DNA from: Stutzerimonas stutzeri
Lineage (GTDB): Bacteria; Pseudomonadota; Gammaproteobacteria; Pseudomonadales; Pseudomonadaceae
NCBI RefSeq assembly: GCF_024448955.1
Contig: NZ_JAMOIH010000011.1
Coordinates: 62,001-126,000 of the forward strand
Direction: 5' to 3'
DNA: 64,000 nucleotides
How positions within the stretch are numbered: position 1 is the stretch's first letter; each line of letters begins with the position of its first letter. Made by a program: the position numbers and the translations under genes. Below are positions 19,493 through 29,245 of the stretch, piece by piece. The notes beneath the pieces are model-generated. The model was given only the letters and a program-made list of their open reading frames with translations, did no database searches and was not told the DNA's origin.

Positions 19493-20683
19493 ATGCTGCG
19501 AATCAGCCATTACCTGCGTGCCCTGGCCCGGCCGACCCTGCCGGTGCTGGGCGCCCGCAGCGCCGGCGGCACACGCCCGCCGGTGGTCATCTGGAACCTG
19601 CTGCGGCGCTGCAACCTGACCTGCAAGCACTGCTATGCCACCTCCGCCGACAGCGAATTTCGCGATGAGCTGGATACGGCCGAAGCCCTGAAGGTCATCG
19701 ATGATCTGCACGACACCGGTGTGCGTGTGCTGATCCTTTCCGGTGGCGAGCCGCTGCTGCGGGACGACATCTTCGAGCTCTCCGCCCATGCCCGCGAAAA
19801 GGGCTTCTTCGTGGCGCTGTCGACCAACGGCACGCTGATCGACGAGCGCAATATCGAGCAGGTGGCAGCGGCGCAGTACGACTATGTCGGCATCAGCATC
19901 GACGGGCTGGAGGCGGTGCATGACGAATGGCGCCAGCTCAAGGGCAGCTTCGTCGCCTCGATGCACGCCATCGACCTGTGCCGCCAGCACGGCATTCGCG
20001 TCGGGTTGCGCACCACCCTCACGCAGAACAACTATCCGCAACTGCCCGCCCTGCTGGCGCTGATGCGCGAGCACGACGTGCAGAAGTTCTATCTCTCGCA
20101 CCTGAACTACAGCGGGCGCGGCAAGCGCAGCCGCAAGGCCGACGCTCATCACCAAATGACCCGCGATGCCATGCGCCAATTGTTCGAGCAGGCCTGGGAC
20201 GACGTGCAGAACGGCCGTGAGACCGATTTCGTCAGCGGCAACAATGACGCCGATGCGATCCTGCTGCTGCAGTGGGTCGAGGAGCGCCTGCCGCAGCATC
20301 GCGACCGCCTGGAGCAGATGCTGCGCGCCTGGGGCGGCAATGCCTCTGGCAACGGCATCGCCAACATCGACAACATCGGCGATGTGCATCCCGATACCTA
20401 CTGGTGGCAGCACACCGTTGGCAACGTGCGCCGGCAGCGCTTCCGCGAGCTCTGGCTGGACAAGCCCGAGCCGCTGCTGCGCGAACTGCGCCAGCACCCT
20501 CGCGCCGTGGGTGGGCGCTGCGCCGAATGCCGCTGGCTGCCGATCTGCAACGGCAACACCCGTACCCGTGCCTGGGCCGCGGGCGATCTGTGGGCGGAAG
20601 ACCCCGGCTGCTACCTGAGCAACGAGGAAATCGGGTTGCCGCTTCCCGTACGCATCCCCAGCGTGGAAATCAGTGCCCTGTAA
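19493..20683 (+). CDS. nirJ: Haem d1 biosynthesis radical SAM enzyme NirJ
   Basis: A 396-residue radical SAM enzyme that removes propionate side chains during haem d1 synthesis. The 4Fe-4S/SAM motif CNLTCKHC has Cys40, Cys44 and Cys47, followed by the SAM-binding LSGGEPLL. A C-terminal SPASM-like Cys cluster (GRCAECRWLPICNGN and PGCYL) would bind a second cluster. The ATG at 19493 has GAGGAG upstream. It is separated from nirH by the inserted region, unlike the usual contiguous nir operon. Confidence 0.95.
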   Translation: MLRISHYLRALARPTLPVLGARSAGGTRPPVVIWNLLRRCNLTCKHCYATSADSEFRDELDTAEALKVIDDLHDTGVRVLILSGGEPLLRDDIFELSAHAREKGFFVALSTNGTLIDERNIEQVAAAQYDYVGISIDGLEAVHDEWRQLKGSFVASMHAIDLCRQHGIRVGLRTTLTQNNYPQLPALLALMREHDVQKFYLSHLNYSGRGKRSRKADAHHQMTRDAMRQLFEQAWDDVQNGRETDFVSGNNDADAILLLQWVEERLPQHRDRLEQMLRAWGGNASGNGIANIDNIGDVHPDTYWWQHTVGNVRRQRFRELWLDKPEPLLRELRQHPRAVGGRCAECRWLPICNGNTRTRAWAAGDLWAEDPGCYLSNEEIGLPLPVRIPSVEISAL

Positions 20684-20762
20684 ATCAGCAACCCCCAGCG
20701 GTCGTCAGAACCGTACTCAGCCAAGCGCAACCGTCAACCTGATGAGAATCACAGGAGTCCGC

Positions 20763-21599
20763 ATGGACCAGCCAATCACACTCCCCGCTTCGCTGAGCGC
20801 CGCATTCGCCCCTGGTGAAGTTGCCCTGGTCGGAGCCGGTCCGGGAGATCCGGGCCTGCTCACCTTGCGCGCCTGGTGTCTGCTGCAGCAGGCCGATGCG
20901 GTGGTTTACGACCGCCTGGTCAGCAAGGACCTCATGGACCTGCTGCCGGATACCTGCAGCCGCCATTACGTCGGCAAGACCAGCGGGTACCACAGCCTGC
21001 CGCAGCCGCACATCAATCAGCTGCTGGTGGATTTAGCGCTGCAGGACAAGCGCGTGGTGCGCCTGAAGGGCGGCGACCCCTTCATCTTCGGCCGTGGCGC
21101 CGAGGAGCTGGAATTCCTGCTCGAACGCGGCATCGACTGCCAGGTGGTGCCCGGCATCACCGCTGCCGCCGGCTGCAGTACCTATGCGGGAATTCCCCTG
21201 ACGCACCGCGATCTGGCTCATTCCTGCCAGTTCATCACCGGCCACCTGCAGGAGAACGGCGAGCTGCACCTGCCTTGGACGGCCTTGGCCGAAAGCAACC
21301 AGACCCTGGTGTTCTACATGGGGCTGGCCAGCCTCGGCGAGATTTCGCGCAACCTGATCGCCGCCGGCCTGCCGGTGGATACGCCTGCCGCGCTGATTGG
21401 CAATGGCACTCGTCAGGATCAGCAGGTGGTGCGATGCAGCCTCAAGCAACTGCCGACGATGGCCGAAGAGCAGCACCTGACCCCACCGACGCTAACGGTG
21501 ATCGGCAAAGTGGTCGGGCTGTTCGAAGGCCGGCAGGTCGAGTATCCCGCGCGCCTGCACAGTGAAGTCGCCAAACAATCGGAGGCCCTATGCGGCTGA
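20763..21599 (+). CDS. nirE: Uroporphyrinogen-III C-methyltransferase NirE
   Basis: A 278-residue SUMT that methylates uroporphyrinogen III to precorrin-2, supplying the haem d1 branch. Visible SAM-binding motifs are VGAGPGDPGLLTLRA near the N-terminus, VVRLKGGDPFIFGRG and PGITAAAG. The ATG at 20763 has AGGAG upstream. The 3' end overlaps nirN by ten bases. Confidence 0.95.
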   Translation: MDQPITLPASLSAAFAPGEVALVGAGPGDPGLLTLRAWCLLQQADAVVYDRLVSKDLMDLLPDTCSRHYVGKTSGYHSLPQPHINQLLVDLALQDKRVVRLKGGDPFIFGRGAEELEFLLERGIDCQVVPGITAAAGCSTYAGIPLTHRDLAHSCQFITGHLQENGELHLPWTALAESNQTLVFYMGLASLGEISRNLIAAGLPVDTPAALIGNGTRQDQQVVRCSLKQLPTMAEEQHLTPPTLTVIGKVVGLFEGRQVEYPARLHSEVAKQSEALCG

Positions 21600-23110
21600 T
21601 TGCTACGTTATTGGTCGCCGCCGCCCTGCCCGCCGCCACCTTCGTCGCGCTCGACATGGCGATTCCACGCGCCGCTGCCGCCGAGGCAACCGATGCCCAT
21701 GCGCTCTACCAGCAGCACTGCCAGAGCTGCCATGGCGTCGATCGCCTCGGTGGCGCCGGCCCTGCGCTGTTGCCGGAGAGTCTTGGTCGGATCAAGCCGG
21801 ACGAGGCGCGCAAGGTCATCCGCGCCGGTCGCCCGGCCAGCCAGATGGCGGCCTATGCGACGGTACTCGACGAGGCGCAGATCGACAGTCTGGTCAGCTA
21901 CCTCTATCAGCCCGCCGCCGTACCGCCGACCTGGAGCGATGCCGAAATTCGCGCCAGCCATCGGATGCTGGCGGATGTCACTCCACTGCCCGACAGCCCG
22001 CAACATGACGCCGACCCGCTCAACCTGTTCGTGGTGGTCGAGGCCGGCAATCATCACGTGCGCATTCTCGACGGCGATCGCTTCGAGGAGCTGGCTAATT
22101 TCCCCTCGCATTTCGCCCTGCACGGCGGACCGAAATTCTCCCCCGACGGGCGCTTCGTCTACTTCGCCTCGCGCGATGGCTGGGTCAGCGTCTACGACCT
22201 ACATAACCTGACGATGGTCGCCGAAGTCCGCGCTGGGCTGAACACCCGCAACCTGGCCGTGAGCAACGACGGCCGCTGGGTGCTCGTGGGCAATTACCTG
22301 CCAGGCAATCTGGTGCTGCTGGACGCCCGCGACCTGTCGCTGGTCAAACACATTCCCGCGGTGGGCCTGGACGGCACGCCATCACGGGTCAGCGCCGTGT
22401 ACACCGCGCCGCCGCGCGACAGCTTCGTGGTCGCACTGAAGGATGTGAAGGAGGCCTGGGAGCTTTCCTACGCCGGCGAACCGGACTTCGAACCACGGCG
22501 TATCGAAGCCGCGGATTTCCTTGATGACTTCTCTTTCACGCCCGACTATCGCCACCTGCTCGCCACCTCGCGCAAGGCCCACGGCGGCCAGGTGATCGAC
22601 CTCGACACCGGCAAGGCCGTCACCAACATTCCGCTGCCCGGCATGCCGCACCTGGGCTCGGGCATCTACTGGAGGCGCGGTGGCGACTGGGTGTTCGCCA
22701 CCCCGAACGTCAGCAAGGGCCTGATCTCGGTGCTCGACATGAACAGCTGGGAGCTGATCAAGGAAATTCCCACCGAAGGTCCGGGGTTCTTCATGCGCAG
22801 CCACGAGCACTCGAAATACGCCTGGACTGACGTCTTCTTCGGCCCCGACAACGATGCCGTGCACCTGATCGACAAACAGACTTTGGAAGTCGCCCACACC
22901 CTGCGCCCGATGCCCGGCAAGAACGCCGCGCACGTGGAGTTCACCAGGGACGGCAAGCACCTCTTGCTAAGCGTCTGGGACACCGACGGCGCGCTGATCG
23001 TCTACGACAGCGACACCCTGGAAGAGATCAAGCGCATCCCGATGAACAAGCCCTCCGGCAAGTACAACGTCGGCAACAAGATCGAATTCGCCGAAGGGAC
23101 ATCGCATTGA
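21590..23110 (+). CDS. nirN: Dihydro-haem d1 dehydrogenase NirN
   Basis: A 506-residue periplasmic NirS paralogue. It has a signal peptide (about 1-30, ending AAAAE), a cytochrome c domain with CQSCH, then a d1-type propeller. NirN introduces the acrylate double bond into dihydro-haem d1 as the last step and passes the cofactor towards NirS. It is translationally coupled to nirE and is the last gene of the nir run. Confidence 0.94.
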   Translation: MRLIATLLVAAALPAATFVALDMAIPRAAAAEATDAHALYQQHCQSCHGVDRLGGAGPALLPESLGRIKPDEARKVIRAGRPASQMAAYATVLDEAQIDSLVSYLYQPAAVPPTWSDAEIRASHRMLADVTPLPDSPQHDADPLNLFVVVEAGNHHVRILDGDRFEELANFPSHFALHGGPKFSPDGRFVYFASRDGWVSVYDLHNLTMVAEVRAGLNTRNLAVSNDGRWVLVGNYLPGNLVLLDARDLSLVKHIPAVGLDGTPSRVSAVYTAPPRDSFVVALKDVKEAWELSYAGEPDFEPRRIEAADFLDDFSFTPDYRHLLATSRKAHGGQVIDLDTGKAVTNIPLPGMPHLGSGIYWRRGGDWVFATPNVSKGLISVLDMNSWELIKEIPTEGPGFFMRSHEHSKYAWTDVFFGPDNDAVHLIDKQTLEVAHTLRPMPGKNAAHVEFTRDGKHLLLSVWDTDGALIVYDSDTLEEIKRIPMNKPSGKYNVGNKIEFAEGTSH

Positions 23111-23429
23111 AAGCGAAAGACGAAAAAGCGCTGAAGGATGGAAAGCTGGGCGAGAAACCGTGACGTTGTCGGACGGCGTTTCGATTCAGCCCGTCCGTGT
23201 GATCCCGGTACCTCGTTTTTGGTGGGCTGAAGCCCACCCTACAGGCTTGGACGATACCGTAGGGTGGGCTTCAGCCCACCGGTGTTTTCACAGCGTTGGC
23301 AACAGGTGGATTCGCCAAGGGAACATCGAATTTAGGCCGGCCCGCCCTACGCCAGCGCTCTTATTGCTTATATCTTCAGCTTTTCATCCAAAAGTGCTCT
23401 CATAACAATTTTTCTGATACGAGCATTCC
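23111..23429. repeat. REP pair, family A, after nirN
   Basis: This 319-bp gap holds the GGTGGGCTGAAGCCCACC unit at 23221-23242 and its inverse at 23259-23280, close enough to form a long hairpin. No gene or clear terminator is seen otherwise. Confidence 0.8.
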
Positions 23430-24290
23430 ATGGATATCGATCTCGCCCGTACCTTTCTCGAGATCATTCGCAGTGGCAGCTTCGTGGCCACGGCTGAAAG
23501 GCTGCACATCACGCAAACGGCGGTGACCGCCCGGGTGCGCAGTCTGGAAACCCAGCTCGGCTGTCGGCTGTTCATACGCAACCGCGCCGGCGCGCGGTTG
23601 ACCAGTGATGGCGAGCGCTTCGTCACCTATGCCACGCAGCTGGTGCAGACCTGGGAAACCGCGCGGCGGGACCTGCCGTTGCCGCGCGGTTTCGACAATC
23701 TGTTGTCGCTCGGTGCCGAGGTGAGCCTGTGCAACCCGCTGATGCTCGCCTGGGTCCAGCGCCTGCGCCAGGAAATGCCTGATCACGCGCTTCGCAACGA
23801 AGTGGACAGCGGTATCGCATTGCAGAAGCAACTCGACCTCGGCGCCCTGGACGCGGCGCTGGTGCATCAGCCCGAATACTGGCCGGGCTTGCAGGTCGAG
23901 CAGCTTCTTGAGGAAAAGCTCATTCAGGTCGAGCACTGCACTCTTGCCGAGCCCTACGTCTATGTGGACTGGGGACCTGCGTTTCGCCAACAGCACGATC
24001 TCGCGCTGCCGAGCCACATCCGCGCGGCAATGTCGTTCAGTCTGGGACCGCTGGCGCTGCAATACCTGATGCAATGCGGTGGTCGTGGCTACTTCCGCAC
24101 GCGGGTAGTGCAGCGTTATCTGGACGAAGGCGTTCTGAGGCGCGTCGAGCGCGCGCCGGAATTCAGCTATCCCGTCTATCTGGTGTATGCGCGCGCGGCG
24201 CAGTCGCCAGCATTGTTCAAGGCGATCGAGTTGCTGCGTGAAGTGGCCGAGGACGACTACGACTGGTCACGCTGGAACTACCAGATCTGA
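23430..24290 (+). CDS. LysR-family transcriptional regulator
   Basis: A 286-residue LysR-type protein. The N-terminal winged helix-turn-helix (FLEIIRSGSFVATAERLHITQTAVTARVRSLE, residues 9-40) is standard, followed by the effector-binding domain. The ribosome binding site before the ATG at 23430 is weak. No target is obvious: it stands between nirN and the HPP-family gene, which is on the opposite strand and ends facing it. Confidence 0.88.
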   Translation: MDIDLARTFLEIIRSGSFVATAERLHITQTAVTARVRSLETQLGCRLFIRNRAGARLTSDGERFVTYATQLVQTWETARRDLPLPRGFDNLLSLGAEVSLCNPLMLAWVQRLRQEMPDHALRNEVDSGIALQKQLDLGALDAALVHQPEYWPGLQVEQLLEEKLIQVEHCTLAEPYVYVDWGPAFRQQHDLALPSHIRAAMSFSLGPLALQYLMQCGGRGYFRTRVVQRYLDEGVLRRVERAPEFSYPVYLVYARAAQSPALFKAIELLREVAEDDYDWSRWNYQI

Positions 24291-24331
24291 GCGCCGGATG
24301 CCGGGGGTCAAGCCCCCAGCCGCACCACCTT

Positions 24332-24398
24332 CCGTAGGGCCGAATTTATTCGGGCACAGCCACGCACCACAAAAGGCCGAACACGTTCGGCCCTACGG
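24332..24398. repeat. Inverted repeat pair, family D
   Basis: CCGTAGGGCCGAAT at 24332-24345 is matched by TTCGGCCCTACGG at 24386-24398 in inverted orientation. It lies between two convergent genes and may also act as a bidirectional terminator. Confidence 0.7.
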
Positions 24399-24416
24399 CA
24401 TCACCGAACACCGCTC

Positions 24417-25556
24417 CTAGTCAGGCAGGTGTTTAAGCCAGTTGCGGTAGAGCGCGGCGATCAGGTCGGTCTGGGTGATCATGCCCACCAGGCGCTGTTC
24501 CTCATCCACCACCGGCAAGCAGTGCAGCCCCCGATCGGACAACAGGAACACCAGATCGACCATATGCGTGTCCTTGGTCACCGACACCACCGGGCTGCTC
24601 ATGATCGCGCTCAATTGCACGCCGCGAAGAAACTTGAGCTGGCCGAAGTTGATGCGCGCCGGCGCCGGGCGGAAGTGCTTGAGCAGGTCGACCAGAGTGA
24701 CGATGCCCACCAGCTTGTGGCTGTCGGCCTGCAGCACTGGCATCGAATGCAGACGATGCTCGCGCAGGGTCTGCCAGGCGCGCTGGATCGAGCAGTCCGG
24801 CGTACTCCAGTAAAGGTCGCGGGACATGATGTCGGCTGCGGTGATCTCGCCCATGCTGCGTCGCAACGCGTGCTTTTCGGTCTGTTTGATCAGCTGCGCG
24901 AGGTCGTCGCGCGTGATGTCCACGTACTCGCCGAAGTCCGCCAGCGCCTGCTCGACGTCATCCTCGCTGAAGCTCATGCGCTCGCTGGGCAGGGCGTCTT
25001 GTGTGTGATGAATATTGCCCTTCTGCGGACGCGGCTTCGGATAGGCATGCCCGCTGAGGTTGTTGTAGATCAGCGCAACCGCGACCAGCAACGCCGAATT
25101 GAACGCCACCGGATAGAGCAGTTGAAAACCGTACGCATGAATGTCCGGACTGCCCACCACCGCGACCAATGCCAGCGCTGCGCCGGGCGGATGCAGGCAG
25201 CGCAGGCCGAACAGGCAGAAGATCGCCAACGCTCCGGCCAGACCGGCGGCGGTCGCGATGGGCACGTCGCTGATACCCAGCGCCACGCCGATGGCGGTCG
25301 CGAACAGATTGCCGGCCAGCACCGACCATGGCTGGGCAAAGGGACTCGACGACGCGACGAACACCAGCACCGCCGATGCGGCTGCCGGTGCCGCGAGAGG
25401 CAGGGCGATCGAGGCGCCGAATATCCAGGCACTGACGGGTATCGTCACCAGCAGTGCCAGGCCGATACCCAGCGCGGCGCGCAGCCATTCAGCGGGACGC
25501 GCGGACAATGGCGCGGGCGCAAAAGACCGGCACCAGTCGAGAAGGCGTTCTTGCAT
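24417..25556 (-). CDS. HPP-family membrane protein with two CBS domains
   Basis: A 379-residue protein. The N-terminal half has four to five transmembrane helices and the HPP signature (CLHPPGAALAL); the C-terminal half has two CBS domains (about 240-370, with ADIMSRDLYWS and SAIMSSPVVSVTKDTHMVD), which usually sense adenine nucleotides. HPP proteins of cyanobacteria and plants are reported nitrite transporters, so nitrite handling is attractive in this neighbourhood, but that is inference. The ATG at 25556 is chosen because upstream sequence is intergenic in character. Confidence 0.87.
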   Translation of the reverse strand: MQERLLDWCRSFAPAPLSARPAEWLRAALGIGLALLVTIPVSAWIFGASIALPLAAPAAASAVLVFVASSSPFAQPWSVLAGNLFATAIGVALGISDVPIATAAGLAGALAIFCLFGLRCLHPPGAALALVAVVGSPDIHAYGFQLLYPVAFNSALLVAVALIYNNLSGHAYPKPRPQKGNIHHTQDALPSERMSFSEDDVEQALADFGEYVDITRDDLAQLIKQTEKHALRRSMGEITAADIMSRDLYWSTPDCSIQRAWQTLREHRLHSMPVLQADSHKLVGIVTLVDLLKHFRPAPARINFGQLKFLRGVQLSAIMSSPVVSVTKDTHMVDLVFLLSDRGLHCLPVVDEEQRLVGMITQTDLIAALYRNWLKHLPD

Positions 25557-25763
25557 TGTTTCTGCTTTGGTTGGGAGGTTGTTTCGCCAGCCAGCGGCGC
25601 TCGCTGCTAGCTGTGTGACGGTAGACCGGCGCGCTGAAAAGTCGCACCGATCACATGGCGCGCGACATTGTCGATGCGCCGCCAACGCATCGCCAATGAA
25701 TAGTATTGGATTGCACCTGCAATATTTTTGCAGCAAGCGCGTGACAGGCCGTGCTCGGTCCCG

Positions 25764-26882
25764 TTACGACGCCTCGGTTACTGGCTGAGCGGCCATCTCA
25801 TGGGCCCGAATGAGCGCTGCGACAATGCGCATCACCTCCAGGTTGGCCTCCTCCATCCTGCTCAAGTACGTGAGTGTATCTTCCAGCGCATGCCGGCCGA
25901 ACGCATCGAGCGCCTGCTGTCCCTGGTGATGCACGGCCATATGGGGCCGCTCGATCTGCTGAAACTGCTGCAGCCGGTGCATGTCTCGATTGCTCTGGGC
26001 GTAATACCAGCGCCCGAAGCGACACTCGCGCTCGCTGGGCAGAGCCGACAGCCTTGGGTCGCCCGAGCCGAGCACATGGTTATAGACGACGAACTTCAGC
26101 GACAGCTCATCGAGGTTGGCCAGTTCGACGCCGGCACGGAACGATGAATGCTCGATGCCCTGACGCATGGCGCCCGCCAGTTGATGAAGCTCTCGCATGG
26201 CCGCGACTGCACGTTCAGTGGTTCGGCTGAAGCCCTGGGCCAGTTCGCCTTGCAGCTGGATGTAGTCGTGCACATGAGCGATCTCGCGCTGGACCTCGGC
26301 AATCTTTCGCACGATATCGGCGGTGGCCAGCGCGGTCTTTTCCGCCAGCGTTCGTACCTCACCGGCGACCACGGCGAAGCCGCGACCGGACTCCCCGGCC
26401 CGCGCCGCCTCGATGGCGGCATTGAGCGCGAGCAGGTTGGTTTGACTGGCGATGCCGCTGATGAGATCGACGATGCCATTAATCTCCTGCGAGCGCTGCG
26501 CGAGGGTGTCGACCTTGTGTGACGCCTGGTTGAGGCCGCTTTCCATGTCGATGGCCTTGCTGCGCAGCTCACCGAAATGCTGCTGGTTGCTCAGCGCCGC
26601 GTCGGCGACCTGCTCTGCGCGATCGCGGTTATCGCCGAGCCGACCCGTGAGGTATTCGAATGAATCGCCCAGGTGCGCCACCGAAGCACTGAAGCGCACC
26701 AGGTTGCCGGCCACGCCGCGGTAATAGTCCAGCTGGCGTTGGCCCGCGGCGCTTTCGGCTCTGGCCTCCGCCAGTTGCTCTTCCAGCGCCGCGATGCGCG
26801 CGGCCTGATCGGCACAGGTGCGCTGCAGGTGATCGCGCTGTTGCTGAAGATCCTGGGCAGTCCGCTTCCATTTGAACAACAT
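25764..26882 (-). CDS. Soluble chemoreceptor with zinc-binding CZB domain
   Basis: A 372-residue methyl-accepting-type protein without transmembrane helices. An N-terminal coiled coil (about 5-50) leads to the signalling hairpin tip [32 protein letters not shown], and a C-terminal CZB domain follows ([32 protein letters not shown]). CZB domains bind zinc through His/Cys and can sense hypochlorous acid in related proteins. Its place among denitrification genes suggests a cytoplasmic redox or reactive nitrogen signal, but the partner is unknown. Confidence 0.9.
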   Translation of the reverse strand: MLFKWKRTAQDLQQQRDHLQRTCADQAARIAALEEQLAEARAESAAGQRQLDYYRGVAGNLVRFSASVAHLGDSFEYLTGRLGDNRDRAEQVADAALSNQQHFGELRSKAIDMESGLNQASHKVDTLAQRSQEINGIVDLISGIASQTNLLALNAAIEAARAGESGRGFAVVAGEVRTLAEKTALATADIVRKIAEVQREIAHVHDYIQLQGELAQGFSRTTERAVAAMRELHQLAGAMRQGIEHSSFRAGVELANLDELSLKFVVYNHVLGSGDPRLSALPSERECRFGRWYYAQSNRDMHRLQQFQQIERPHMAVHHQGQQALDAFGRHALEDTLTYLSRMEEANLEVMRIVAALIRAHEMAAQPVTEAS

Positions 26883-26897
26883 CGTCAGCCTCGCGGT

Positions 26898-27644
26898 TCA
26901 GTTGATGGTGTAACCGTTGTCGACGACCCAGTCCTGGCCGTAAACGCCACGGGCGCCCTGCGACAGCTGGAACAGAATGACATCGGCAACCGCTGAAGCC
27001 TCCAGGAAATGTCCGGGTAACAGCCGTTTGCTGACGCCTTCGGCGACCTGTTCGAGCTGCTCGTCGGCCAGCCCCAGCGTGCCCCAGATCGCCGTCGCGG
27101 TTGGCCCCGGCGAAACCACATTGATGCGTACGTCCAGCGGCGCGAGCTCTACCGCCAGCGTGCGCGCCTGGGCGATCAGCGCGGCCTTGCTGGCGATATA
27201 GGCGGCAAGCCCGGGAAAGGTGCCGCGCGCCAGGAAGGTGCCAACGAAGACCACCGAAGCCGGCTTGGCCAGTTCGGTACGCAGCGCCGCCAGGGTGTTC
27301 AGCGCGCCCGCGCCGTTGATGGCCCACTGCCGATCGAAACAGGCCATGTCCAGGCTATCGCCCAGCTCCGCGATGCCAGCGTTCGGCACCAGATAGTCCA
27401 CCGGCCCGAGCGCAGCGGCGCGGTCACGCAGCGCCCGCAGATCGTCGGCTGAGGTCACGTCGCCAGGCATCCAGTGCAGGTGCTCGGGATAGGTTTCCAT
27501 CAATTGCCCGAGGCTGCCGAGCGTGCGCGACAGGGTCAGCACGCGGGCGCCACGCTGCAACAGCGCCGCGCACAAGGCCAGACCAATCCCCGAGCTGGCG
27601 CCAGTGAGGACGGCCAGGCGGTCTTTGAATTCACTTTTCATCAT
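26898..27644 (-). CDS. SDR-family oxidoreductase
   Basis: A 248-residue short-chain dehydrogenase/reductase with a Rossmann fold. The cofactor motif is TGASSGIG (about 15-22), the NAG motif is VPNAGIAE, and the active-site Tyr-x3-Lys is YIASK; the usual Ser position appears replaced in VVFVGTFLARG. Substrate is unknown. Tandem ATGs at 27644 and 27641 follow GGAG; the second has better spacing. The neighbour is a chemoreceptor 15 bp downstream, so the two may be co-transcribed. Confidence 0.87.
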   Translation of the reverse strand: MMKSEFKDRLAVLTGASSGIGLALCAALLQRGARVLTLSRTLGSLGQLMETYPEHLHWMPGDVTSADDLRALRDRAAALGPVDYLVPNAGIAELGDSLDMACFDRQWAINGAGALNTLAALRTELAKPASVVFVGTFLARGTFPGLAAYIASKAALIAQARTLAVELAPLDVRINVVSPGPTATAIWGTLGLADEQLEQVAEGVSKRLLPGHFLEASAVADVILFQLSQGARGVYGQDWVVDNGYTIN

Positions 27645-27762
27645 CCCTCTCCGATGCCGGCGTCCGCCGAGCCGCAGGCTGCCCGTCCCGGATGTGGGCA
27701 GGCAGCGTTTTCTCTGTTGAACAAGTCAGTAGGTGAACAGGCAATGCCTTATGCGACAACAA

Positions 27763-28953
27763 TCAGCCCGGATGGCCATCGACCCGCGCACTGAGCAGCA
27801 TCGGCGCATAACGCCAGGCGTAGAGCGCGAAGGCCAACGCCCAGCAGATTGCTGCCAACCAGAGGCCCGTCACCGGCCATTGACCGGAAAGGAACACCCG
27901 CGAGGCCGCGCCAAGGTTGAACAGCACGAACGCGCCGACGATGCCACTCGGCAGCTGCAACGGCCGGCCGGTGTGGCCAAGCGTGACGCGGGCGATCATC
28001 GCCAGGATCAGGCCGCTCATGGAGCCCACCGATAGCGCATGCAACGAAGGGCTGGAGCTGTCCAGCAGACCGAAATTCCACAGTGCCAGTCCCGCCGCGG
28101 CGACCACCAGCCAGAGCATCGCCACATGCAACGACCAGAGCAGCGGCACGCGCCAGATACCGCCGTCATACCAGCGCACCAGCCGCAGCAGATGGCCGGC
28201 GGCGATGGCCAGGAACAACACGCCGATCAGCAGGTGCTGTTGCAGCGCGACGCCTACGGCATAGAGCACGGCGATCAGGCCGGTGCCGATCAGCAGCGCC
28301 ACATCCAGCCAGACCCAGGGCTTCACGGCTTCGGTGTGGCCGAGGCCGCGCTGCGTGAAGAAGGGGATTACGCGTCCGCCGATGATGGCCATCAGCGCCG
28401 CCACCAGCCACAGCCCGGCGAGAATGCCCTGGCGCTGTAAACCGTCATCACCCAGGGCGATACCGCAGAGCACCAGCACATCGGCGCCGATCATCAGGGC
28501 GAGTACCGCGACGATCGGGTAGTTGCGCTTCTGCCGGACCACCCAGAGCATGCGCGCCATCAGCCCGGTTACGCCGAGCATGAACAGCAGGTCCAGCGGG
28601 ATCACCAGCGCCAGCGGCAGGCCGAACAGCCAGCCCAGTCGCGCCAGCAGCCAGACGGCGGCGAGCGCCATCAATTTATTGCCGGAGACGCTGGGTTGGC
28701 CGGTCCAGGTTTGCCCTGCAGTGAGCAGGAAGCCGGCAACGATGGCCATGGCGAAACCGAACAGCATTTCGTGGCGATGCCAGGACAGCCAGCCGCCGGT
28801 TGGCTGAAAACCGGGCCAGATGCCCGTCCAGGTGGCGACCCAAAGCGGAATCGCGAGCATGGCGAAGAGGCTGCCGGCGAGGAAAAACGGGCGAAAGGCG
28901 AGCCGCCACAGAGGCGGAATACTCAGGGCTTTTCGCCGATCGATAACTTGCAC
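27763..28953 (-). CDS. nnrS: NnrS-family haem-copper membrane protein
   Basis: A 396-residue protein with about twelve transmembrane helices typical of NnrS, which protects cells from nitrosative stress and is induced with denitrification genes. Conserved His-rich segments are LSWHRHEMLFGFAMA (about 58), IPFFTQRGLGHTEA and VTLGHTGRPL. The GTG start at 28953 is supported by AGGAGG five bases upstream. An Anr/Dnr box at 29075-29088 is suitably placed. Confidence 0.93.
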   Translation of the reverse strand: MQVIDRRKALSIPPLWRLAFRPFFLAGSLFAMLAIPLWVATWTGIWPGFQPTGGWLSWHRHEMLFGFAMAIVAGFLLTAGQTWTGQPSVSGNKLMALAAVWLLARLGWLFGLPLALVIPLDLLFMLGVTGLMARMLWVVRQKRNYPIVAVLALMIGADVLVLCGIALGDDGLQRQGILAGLWLVAALMAIIGGRVIPFFTQRGLGHTEAVKPWVWLDVALLIGTGLIAVLYAVGVALQQHLLIGVLFLAIAAGHLLRLVRWYDGGIWRVPLLWSLHVAMLWLVVAAAGLALWNFGLLDSSSPSLHALSVGSMSGLILAMIARVTLGHTGRPLQLPSGIVGAFVLFNLGAASRVFLSGQWPVTGLWLAAICWALAFALYAWRYAPMLLSARVDGHPG

Positions 28954-29074
28954 AAAGGCCTCCTGATCTTCTTCGTGTCCGCCCGGCGGAATGAAGTCTG
29001 CCGGGCAGAACCGTGATCGCTCCGATATCGCGGAGCCAGGATTACTTTCTACAGGTTAGAAGGCTCCGACAGAC

Positions 29075-29088
29075 TTGATTGCGATCAT
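29075..29088 (-). promoter_or_regulatory. Anr/Dnr box of nnrS
   Basis: TTGATTGCGATCAT matches the consensus at nine of ten positions, about 120 bp before the nnrS GTG start. Confidence 0.75.
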
Positions 29089-29245
29089 CTTTTTGCCGAG
29101 CCGCCTCGGTGCCGACGATTGGCAGGGCTTCAGGGCCCGGACGTAGGGGCGTCAGGTTGGGGTTCCCGTGCGTGAGCGTGATGTCAGCCGTATCGCTTAT
29201 TTCAGGTTCATTGCGCTTTTTCGGGAAACAAGGATTGAGGTCGGA

